From an uncultured Oscillospiraceae bacterium (lineage in GTDB: Bacteria; Bacillota; Clostridia; Oscillospirales; Oscillospiraceae), in the NCBI GenBank assembly GCA_934597125.1, contig CAKTQM010000007.1, positions 1 to 56,366 on the forward strand: a DNA stretch of 56,366 nt, given 5' to 3'. The translations under genes were made by a program, and so were the position numbers. Shown here one piece after another: positions 51,288-56,366 of this stretch (positions are counted from its first letter, which is position 1; every line of letters starts with the position of its first letter). A model generated the notes under the pieces. That model was not told the DNA's origin and did not search any database. It worked only from the letters and a program-made list of their open reading frames with translations.

Positions 51288-53110
51288 TTGAGAGAATGAA
51301 GGTCGTCCACATCGTGGCGGTCGCGTCGGAGGAAGCCGCCCTGCTGGATCGGCTGCGGGAGCTGGGCGTTGTCCACTTCGCGGAAAAGGCTGACGCCGAC
51401 CAGCGGTATCTGGAGCGCTTTACCCAACTGTCCCGCATGGCGGTGACGCTGCAGGAATATCCTCACACCCAGCAGGAGACGGCAGTGCTGTCCGACGAGG
51501 CGTTTGAGGAATTCTATCAGCAGCTTTCCGACTGTATGGAGCGGAAAAAGACCCTGTTGGAGCGGCAGGCCGCCGCCCGTGCCGCAGCGGAAAAGCTGAC
51601 GGAATGGGGGCGCTTTTCCCCCGGTGAGCTGCGTGACCTGAAGGAGCAGGGGTGGGATATCCACATCTACCGCACCGACAAGAAAACCATGGCCGAGCTG
51701 GAGGCGGATCCCGACGTCCGCTTTGTCCGCCTGGCGCCGGTGGGGAAGATGCCCACGCTGGCCGCGTTGGCGGCCCTGCCCAGCCAGTATTCCGCCACGG
51801 AATTCCCTATCCCCGAAAAGGGGTTGGAGGAGCTGGAACAGGAGCAGCGTGACTGCGCCGGGGCGCTGGCGGACTGCGAGACCTTCCTGGCCCGGTCGGC
51901 GGCGCATCTGCCCAGTATTCAGCACCAGATGCTTAAAACCCAGAACGACGCGGAGTATTCCGCTGTCAGCAATACGACGGTCAGTGAGGAGGGACTGGTG
52001 TGGCTCAGCGGCTATCTTCCGGCGGATGACGCGGCGCCCTTTCAAAAGGCCGCCGCTGCGGCTCACTGGGCCTGGGCCATGGAGGATCCTGACGCTGACG
52101 ACGACAAGGTACCCACTAAGGTGAAATACAATAGGGTCACCCGGTTGATGATCCCTGTATTTGATATTCTGGGCACTGTGCCCGGCTATCGGGAGTACGA
52201 TATTTCCTTCTGGTTTCTGGGCTTTTTCACCCTGTTCTTTGCCATGATCATCGGCGACGCCGGCTATGGCTGCCTGTTCCTGCTGGCGGCGCTGGCGTTG
52301 ACGGTGAAAAACAAGAAGGCTTCCACCGCTGTGCAGCTGCTGTGGGTGCTGTCCGTCGCCACCATCATATGGGGCGCGCTGACCGGTACGTGGTTCGGAC
52401 TGGAGCAGGCTATGCAGGTGCCTTTCCTGAAGCGGCTGGTGATCCCTACCTTTGCCAACTATCCGGACTACTTTAACGTGTCCACCACCACCCAGCAGAA
52501 CACGATCATGAAGTTCTGCTTCATTTTAGGTACGGTGCAGCTGTCTCTGGCCTGCGTGATGAACATTCGCCGCAAGCTGAAAGAGCGCGACCTGAGCTGG
52601 GTGGCCGATCTGGGCTGGCTGGCGGCCATCGACGCGCTGTACTTCGTGGTACTGTATCTGGTCATCGGCCAGCAGGTGAACCTGCTCCCCGTGGCCTGCG
52701 TGGTGGTGGCGGGCTTTGTACTGGTGGTGTGCTTCGGCGGCATGGCGCCCGGCAAGACCTTTGCCCAGGGGCTGAAAGCAGGCCTTGGCAACGCCTTCAC
52801 GGTATTTTTGAACACCATCAGCGCCTTCGGCAACATTATGAGTTATATCCGATTGTTTGCCGTGGGTATGGCTTCGCTGGCCATTGCCCAGAGCTTCAAC
52901 GACATGGCCTTTGCTTTCAAGGGGCCGCTGGTGGTGGTCGCCATCCTGATTTTGCTGATCGGCCACGGGCTGAACATCGTGATGGGGCTGCTGTCGGTGG
53001 TGGTGCACGGCGTGCGATTGAACCTGTTGGAGTTTTCCGGCCAGTTGGGTATGGAGTGGGCTGGTATTGCCTACGATCCCTTTCAGAAACGCGATAAAAT
53101 CAAAAAATAA
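51284..53110 (+). CDS. ntpI: V-type ATPase subunit I (membrane stator, subunit a)
   Basis: The 608-residue protein has a soluble N-terminal half (about 1-285) that docks the stalk and about seven membrane helices after 300 (FWFLGFFTLFFAMIIGDAGYG, then NTISAFGNIMSYIRLFAVGMASL). The essential stator arginine is in SYIRLFAVG and faces the K-ring glutamate. The final segment LLSVVVHGVRLNLLEFSGQLGMEWAGIAYDPF is typical. Its start overlaps the subunit D stop by 4 bases. Confidence 0.95.
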   Translation: MIERMKVVHIVAVASEEAALLDRLRELGVVHFAEKADADQRYLERFTQLSRMAVTLQEYPHTQQETAVLSDEAFEEFYQQLSDCMERKKTLLERQAAARAAAEKLTEWGRFSPGELRDLKEQGWDIHIYRTDKKTMAELEADPDVRFVRLAPVGKMPTLAALAALPSQYSATEFPIPEKGLEELEQEQRDCAGALADCETFLARSAAHLPSIQHQMLKTQNDAEYSAVSNTTVSEEGLVWLSGYLPADDAAPFQKAAAAAHWAWAMEDPDADDDKVPTKVKYNRVTRLMIPVFDILGTVPGYREYDISFWFLGFFTLFFAMIIGDAGYGCLFLLAALALTVKNKKASTAVQLLWVLSVATIIWGALTGTWFGLEQAMQVPFLKRLVIPTFANYPDYFNVSTTTQQNTIMKFCFILGTVQLSLACVMNIRRKLKERDLSWVADLGWLAAIDALYFVVLYLVIGQQVNLLPVACVVVAGFVLVVCFGGMAPGKTFAQGLKAGLGNAFTVFLNTISAFGNIMSYIRLFAVGMASLAIAQSFNDMAFAFKGPLVVVAILILLIGHGLNIVMGLLSVVVHGVRLNLLEFSGQLGMEWAGIAYDPFQKRDKIKK

Positions 53111-53128
53111 ACAGATAGGAGATCTATT

Positions 53129-53563
53129 ATGAGTATCGAATTTATTGGTATGGCGTGCGCTCTGGGTCTGTCCGCCATGGGTTCCGCGTTCGGCTCCGGT
53201 TTTGCCGCTCAAGCTTCTGTGGGCGCGTGGAAAAAATGCTACGCCAACGGCAAGCCTGCCCCCTTTATCATGGTGGCATTCTCCGGCGCGCCGCTGACCC
53301 AGACCATCTACGGCTTTTTGCTGATGAATTTCATTCGCAGCGCCGTGGCGGGCGGCTGTGACGCGGCATTGGCTATGTTTACCGGTATCTTTGCCGGCCT
53401 TGCCATCGGCCTGTCGGCTTTCTTCCAAGGCAAGGTGGCCGCCGCCTCCGCCGACGCGCTGGGCGAGACTGGAAAGGGTACGGCCAACTACTTCATCGTC
53501 ATCGGCATCATCGAAACGGTGGCGCTGTTTACGCTGGTGTTCAGCTTACTGCTGCTGCAATAA
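53129..53563 (+). CDS. ntpK: V-type ATPase subunit K (ion-binding ring)
   Basis: The 144-residue proteolipid has four helices in two hairpins, the double-hairpin form of NtpK. The ring residues that bind sodium in Enterococcus NtpK have visible matches: Thr57-Gln58 and Tyr61 in PLTQTIYG, Gln100 in FFQGKVAAA, and the essential Glu129 in GIIETVALF; the Gln-to-Glu distance (29) is identical. This suggests sodium rather than proton coupling, though matching residues are not proof. ATAGGAG precedes the start. It ends the operon before a strong terminator. Confidence 0.95.
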   Translation: MSIEFIGMACALGLSAMGSAFGSGFAAQASVGAWKKCYANGKPAPFIMVAFSGAPLTQTIYGFLLMNFIRSAVAGGCDAALAMFTGIFAGLAIGLSAFFQGKVAAASADALGETGKGTANYFIVIGIIETVALFTLVFSLLLLQ

Positions 53564-53578
53564 GGCGAATCAGAATAA

Positions 53579-53618
53579 ATGCAACGGGCGGGAAGCGAAG
53601 CTTCCCGCCCGTTGCATT
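53579..53618 (+). terminator. Terminator of the V-type ATPase operon
   Basis: An 18-bp stem (ATGCAACGGGCGGGAAGC and its complement) around GAA, followed by a T-rich run. Confidence 0.92.
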
Positions 53619-53695
53619 TTTATTTTGCCGGAACGGCCATAGCTTATGCCGCTGGCCGCAGCGGTTTGCCGGAAACGCGGCGCAAAGCGTTGGCT

Positions 53696-54403
53696 TTACG
53701 GCTGCAGGCTCTGGGCTCTTGCCTTTTTCAGCAGGGCGAGCAGACCACCAAACATCCACAGATTCCCCACGCTGATCCACGCGCAGGAGAGGGCGTTGAC
53801 CCACGGCAGGTTGCCGAACACATTCGGCAGCATGGCGACCGCCATGCCTACAGGTAGGGAAAAGACCCAGCACCACTTGGGATAAGGCGTCAGCCCCTTG
53901 GCAAACGCCTGGATTTGAGTGATCTCCAGCACGGCAAAGGAGATCCAGAACAGCACAAAGGCCGGCAGCAGGAAATAGGCGGCGTATTGCGCTATAAGCT
54001 CCAGCGCGGCGCCGTGTCTGGTCAGAAACACTGCCGCACACACCGGTACATGAAAGCCGCAGCCGCCAAAGATCACATACCCCAGGATCCCCGTCCGATA
54101 GCGGTGGGCGTACCCAGGGGAGGACGCTGCCATCAGCCGGTAGATGCCGAAATAGCACAGCCCCTCTATAGTGATGCCGAACAGTCCCAGCAGTGCCGCG
54201 GCGAGGATGCCGCCGTCAGAGGTGGCGGTATAGGCGGAGAGCATCCGGAAAAAACCGGTAAGCGTTTCATCCTCCACACCCCAGCCCAGGATCATATCAC
54301 CGATGAGCGTCAGGAGCGCGCCGAACAGACCGAGACGGAGCAGGTGTCCGATGCGCGGCCAATCCAGCTGCTGCGAAATACCAATATCATTGAAATTGTT
54401 CAT
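53696..54403 (-). CDS. Membrane protein, DUF6796-like
   Basis: The 235-residue protein has about six membrane helices (LLRLGLFGALLTLIGDMILGWGV, GILAAALLGLFGITIEGLCYFGIYRL, YVIFGGCGFHVPVCAAVFLT and others). The alternation of short polar loops and the layout recall DUF6796-type proteins, a name-only family; this is by-eye. GGGAGGC lies 9 bases before the ATG at 54403. It stands alone at the start of an AT-richer region. Confidence 0.75.
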   Translation of the reverse strand: MNNFNDIGISQQLDWPRIGHLLRLGLFGALLTLIGDMILGWGVEDETLTGFFRMLSAYTATSDGGILAAALLGLFGITIEGLCYFGIYRLMAASSPGYAHRYRTGILGYVIFGGCGFHVPVCAAVFLTRHGAALELIAQYAAYFLLPAFVLFWISFAVLEITQIQAFAKGLTPYPKWCWVFSLPVGMAVAMLPNVFGNLPWVNALSCAWISVGNLWMFGGLLALLKKARAQSLQP

Positions 54404-54698
54404 AAGGCATGCCTCCCAAAACTGTTTTTTTCACGCTTTTCCAGGATCTTTGGTGTGCCGTCTGTACCTTCTGAGTTTTGTATTCTAAGTTTTACGGGAT
54501 TTGTCAGTCCGGTGCACGGAGGCCGGACTGCTCATACCGATGATGCCCCGGCAAGTTCTTTTGGTAATTCCGGCATACGATTGCATCGTGCAGGCGCTTT
54601 CCGGAATTGTCTGCAAAAAAGTCACGGATATGTGTTGTACTCAAACCGCCTGTCGATTTCCGCATTTCGGACGCAGCATGATCCATTCCGCCAATTAT
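54404..54698. other. Gene-free stretch before the flavodoxin gene
   Basis: The 295 bases are AT-richer than neighbouring DNA and have no convincing gene. A hairpin CAGTCCGG/CCGGACTG (54505-54530) is the only clear structure. A 60-codon minus-strand frame (54504-54686) has no recognisable domain and poor coding signal. Confidence 0.4.
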
Positions 54699-55205
54699 TC
54701 ATTTTTGAGTGCTGTACCAATCCAGTACGGCACTTAAATTTTCTGCTCTGACCCGATTACCGCCGTGGAGCATCATGTCCAGCATATCGTTCTCCTCCGG
54801 CGTGCGATTTTTCTTTTCGGCGAGATCTCTGCCCGCTGTTTTGACCATAATTTCCATCATGGGACGGTAGATGCCGTGCAGCTTCTTCACATCGAAGTTT
54901 CCTTGCAGTGTGAACAGCGGAACGTCGGCTGGAATCGCTGACTTTTTCCGCACGCTGTCGGCCTGTGTTCCCGTTTTTCCCATGCCGACACCGCAGACGG
55001 CGCGCACCTGATATCGTCTGGTGGCCTCGGCATAGCCCTTGACTGCTCCTGCCATAATCCAGCCGAGGTAAATGATCTCTGCTCTGGTCAGGATGGCTTT
55101 CTTTGCTTCGGTAAGTGAGTACGCAGGAAGTCCCGTTTCCTGTGCCAGCAGCTTAGCATAACGCTCGGTGCTGCCGGTGTTGGTGGTGTAAATAATTGCG
55201 TTCAT
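54699..55205 (-). CDS. Flavodoxin-domain protein
   Basis: The 168-residue protein begins MNAIIYTTNTGSTERYAKLLAQETG, the FMN phosphate-binding loop of flavodoxin-5/HemG-type proteins, and has YLGWIMAGAVKGY and GVGMGKTG for the flavin ring. Such proteins carry electrons or, as HemG, oxidise protoporphyrinogen; the helical C-terminal part (PMMEIMVKTAGRDLAEKKNRTPEENDMLDMM) is typical of the clostridial group. GAGGAGC precedes the ATG at 55205. It is often paired with a TetR regulator; here only a TetR fragment remains upstream. Confidence 0.9.
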   Translation of the reverse strand: MNAIIYTTNTGSTERYAKLLAQETGLPAYSLTEAKKAILTRAEIIYLGWIMAGAVKGYAEATRRYQVRAVCGVGMGKTGTQADSVRKKSAIPADVPLFTLQGNFDVKKLHGIYRPMMEIMVKTAGRDLAEKKNRTPEENDMLDMMLHGGNRVRAENLSAVLDWYSTQK

Positions 55206-55261
55206 AAGCTCCTCTTTTCAAAAAATAAGGCGCAGTACATGATCGGCTCTGCGATCAGCAC

Positions 55262-55352
55262 TAACTGCGTCTTAGGGTCTGACTGTTTGGTTTCAATGAC
55301 GAAGCTTTTTTGCGTTGATGATGCTCTCATGGCTGCACTTGGGGCAAAACAG
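55262..55352 (-). pseudogene. Cys-rich KTR-domain protein, C-terminal fragment
   Basis: The minus strand encodes LFCPKCSHESIINAKKL, the zinc-ribbon half of Cys-rich KTR proteins, then after a frameshift VIETKQSDPKTQ, the usual tail. The front half is missing. KTR proteins are common cargo of conjugative elements in Firmicutes, so the fragment marks past mobile DNA. Confidence 0.65.
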
Positions 55353-55365
55353 GGGGGGAAGCTTT

Positions 55366-55458
55366 TCATTCCGTCGCATAGCCATTCTGCGCAAACAATT
55401 TCAGTGCCGTTTTCAAAATCCGTTCTTTCGTATCTTCAGCCGTAATCTTTCTCTCTAC
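55366..55458 (-). pseudogene. TetR-family regulator, N-terminal fragment
   Basis: Thirty codons (ITAEDTKERILKTALKLFAQ, then NGYATE and a stop) are the first helix of a TetR-type DNA-binding domain. The frame then stops and joins the KTR fragment, so the rest of the regulator is lost. No clean ATG is in frame at its front. A consensus promoter precedes it and now probably serves the flavodoxin gene. Confidence 0.7.
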
Positions 55459-55482
55459 TAAAGTAATCGCTGGGCAACTTGC

Positions 55483-55511
55483 ATTATAGTTACCGAGCGG
55501 TTACTTGTCAA
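55483..55511 (-). promoter_or_regulatory. Consensus promoter with TetR-type operator
   Basis: Minus-strand TTGACA (55506-55511), a 17-base spacer and TATAAT (55483-55488). The spacer contains GTAACCG-CT-CGGTAAC, a near-palindrome of the kind TetR regulators bind. It reads toward the TetR fragment and the flavodoxin gene. Confidence 0.75.
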
Positions 55512-55607
55512 GGGGGATAGAAGAATATTTTGGTCGAACATCAATATTTTGTTGAGCAAAGCTGCCCTACACCCTGCCCCACAGAGTAAATCTTCCAGAA
55601 AGTGAAG

Positions 55608-55643
55608 AAAAAGTCCTGCTTTCGAGAGAAAACAGGACTTTTT
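55608..55643. terminator. Terminator hairpin
   Basis: AAAAAGTCCTG pairs with CAGGACTTTTT around a 14-base loop; either strand could end here. Confidence 0.75.
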
Positions 55644-55674
55644 GTGACTGTCCACAGCTGTAGTTGTTTATAAA

Positions 55675-55800
55675 TCACCGCTTTTTGCCTTGCTTTTCTG
55701 ACTGTGCAGTAGATCCTTCCAACAGATCTGTCACGACCTGATTGAGCTGTGTAGCGTTCTTGGAGGTGATAACGGGGACACCGGTGCGCTCCTCGACGTC
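55675..55800 (-). pseudogene. Gene fragment cut at the transposase junction
   Basis: The minus strand reads VEERTGVPVITSKNATQLNQ followed by VVTDLLEGSTAQSEKQGKKR and a stop, a natural-looking protein C-terminus that recalls the tails of phage antirepressor or DinD-like proteins, though I cannot assign it firmly. Its upstream side stops exactly where the IS3 transposase fragment begins at 55801, so an insertion or deletion probably cut it. Confidence 0.4.
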
Positions 55801-55965
55801 TCATTCAAAAGAGAAGAGGCGTACCGCGGGGAGCACACCTCAGAACAAAGCTTTCGCAAAGGCGTGGAGCAGTATATTCCGTTTTACAAGGAGGTACGCC
55901 CTCACAGGATATTGAGATACAAGACGCCGCAAGTCTTTGAGGACGCTTATCACAAGAATTTGTGA
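55801..55965 (+). mobile_element. IS3-family transposase, C-terminal fragment
   Basis: The plus strand encodes SFKREEAYRGEHTSEQSFRK, then a segment with YIPFYKEVRPHRILRYKTP, then QVFEDAY, and a stop at 55963-55965. This is the end of an IS3/IS150-type OrfB integrase (the RPH-x-x-L-x-Y-K-TP segment). The DDE core and the ends of the element are missing. Confidence 0.85.
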
Positions 55966-56048
55966 GAAAACCGTGTTCAAATAGCGGCTTTGTGCAAAAA
56001 TAATCGTTCCGCATTTTGAGAGTTTTGCTGTGTATGCTTCTAAGCAGC

Positions 56049-56078
56049 AAAAAAAAGCCCTGATAAATCAAGGCTTTG
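56049..56078 (-). terminator. Terminator of the right-edge TetR gene
   Basis: On the minus strand AAAGCCTTGAT pairs with ATCAGGGCTTT (one mismatch) and a run of T follows. Confidence 0.75.
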
Positions 56079-56108
56079 CGGATAAGAAGAACTCCGTTTG
56101 AAAAGGAA

Positions 56109-56366
56109 TCATTCTCCGAACAGCTCCTGCGCTTCCAGCTGCAGCAGTTTGCTGACCTCCAGCGCAATATCATTGAGCGTACAGTCCAGATCGCCCCGAA
56201 ACCATTGCTTGTAGAGATTTACGATCCCGCCTGCAAAGTAACAGATCCGCAGGCTGACCATCTTGGAATGGCGCATATGCTCAGGGATGTCGCTGTCGTT
56301 TATCATATGGTCGGTAAAGGCCGCTTTCAGCTTCTCCATAAACATCTCGGAGCCGTTGGCACGAAC
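56109..56366 (-). CDS. TetR/AcrR-family regulator, C-terminal part
   Basis: The last 85 residues of a protein that enters from the right edge. The helical sequence MVSLRICYFAGGIVNLYKQWFRGD, followed by a final helix, is typical of TetR C-terminal (TetR_C_7/DhaS-like) domains. The DNA-binding part is outside the window. It is not the same gene as the TetR fragment at 55366-55458, because its order on the strand would be reversed. Confidence 0.8.
   Translation of the reverse strand, partial: VRANGSEMFMEKLKAAFTDHMINDSDIPEHMRHSKMVSLRICYFAGGIVNLYKQWFRGDLDCTLNDIALEVSKLLQLEAQELFGE

Noticed and set aside
54504..54686. 60-codon minus-strand frame as a gene
   Set aside because: No domain, no Shine-Dalgarno and poor coding character.

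Overview
The window looks like chromosomal DNA of a high-GC anaerobic gut clostridium, most likely Oscillospiraceae-like. This is inferred from the gene content (adenine deaminase, butyrate kinase, YtvI, a Mrp-type antiporter cluster, a V-type ATPase, SipW-dependent surface protein), from consensus sigma-A promoters in front of many genes, and from dispersed palindromic repeats of a kind common in such genomes. No rRNA, tRNA, CRISPR array or complete insertion sequence was found.

Layout, left to right. 1-5.6 kb: start of glutamate dehydrogenase, an adenine salvage pair (phosphoribosyltransferase, adenine deaminase), a secreted barnase-like RNase with its barstar, and an M18 aminopeptidase. 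5.6-8.2 kb: a copper-type CsoR repressor, a gene-free stretch of palindromic repeats including a foldback (MITE-like) element, then a CsoR-operator promoter driving a P1B-type ATPase that has lost its core by an in-frame deletion, and a 55-residue membrane protein. 8.2-17.3 kb: a ten-gene leftward Mrp/Mbh-like cation-proton antiporter operon with four pump-type subunits. 17.7-22.3 kb: Fe-S protein, NUDIX hydrolase, small conserved protein, pfkA-buk, lipoprotein. 22.5-24.8 kb: a long structured leader followed by a large SipW-type surface protein with a beta-helix half. 24.9-31.6 kb: DtxR-type regulator, metK behind a SAM-I riboswitch, ACT-domain protein, YtvI, DMT exporter, NhaC-type antiporter, flavin-binding protein. 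31.6-36.8 kb: a two-component system beside a DUF4956/VTC operon that diverges from a Cthe_2159-like lipoprotein across a strikingly symmetric promoter region. 37-43.5 kb: MscS channel, a frameshifted MalT/LuxR-type regulator, DUF2442 protein, two sister lipoproteins, a small membrane protein, and a CNNM/CorC-type transporter. 43.8-46.3 kb: TetR regulator and oleate hydratase. 46.5-53.6 kb: V-type ATPase operon in the order E-DUF2764-A-B-D-I-K. 53.7-56.4 kb: membrane protein, flavodoxin, then AT-richer DNA full of gene fragments (TetR, Cys-rich KTR, IS3 transposase) and the end of another TetR regulator.

Functional themes. Three ion machines (Mrp complex, NhaC, V-ATPase whose K subunit keeps the sodium ligands) suggest strong use of a sodium/proton circuit. 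Several units couple a regulator to a visible operator: CsoR with ATACCC-N4-GGGTAT sites, an OmpR-type tandem-repeat site in the VTC/Cthe_2159 divergon, and TetR-type sites. Carbon metabolism is represented by phosphofructokinase with butyrate kinase, and lipid detoxification by oleate hydratase. Decayed or damaged loci (P1B ATPase, MalT-like regulator, right-hand fragments) are real in this sequence, but assembly or sequencing error cannot be excluded from the sequence alone.
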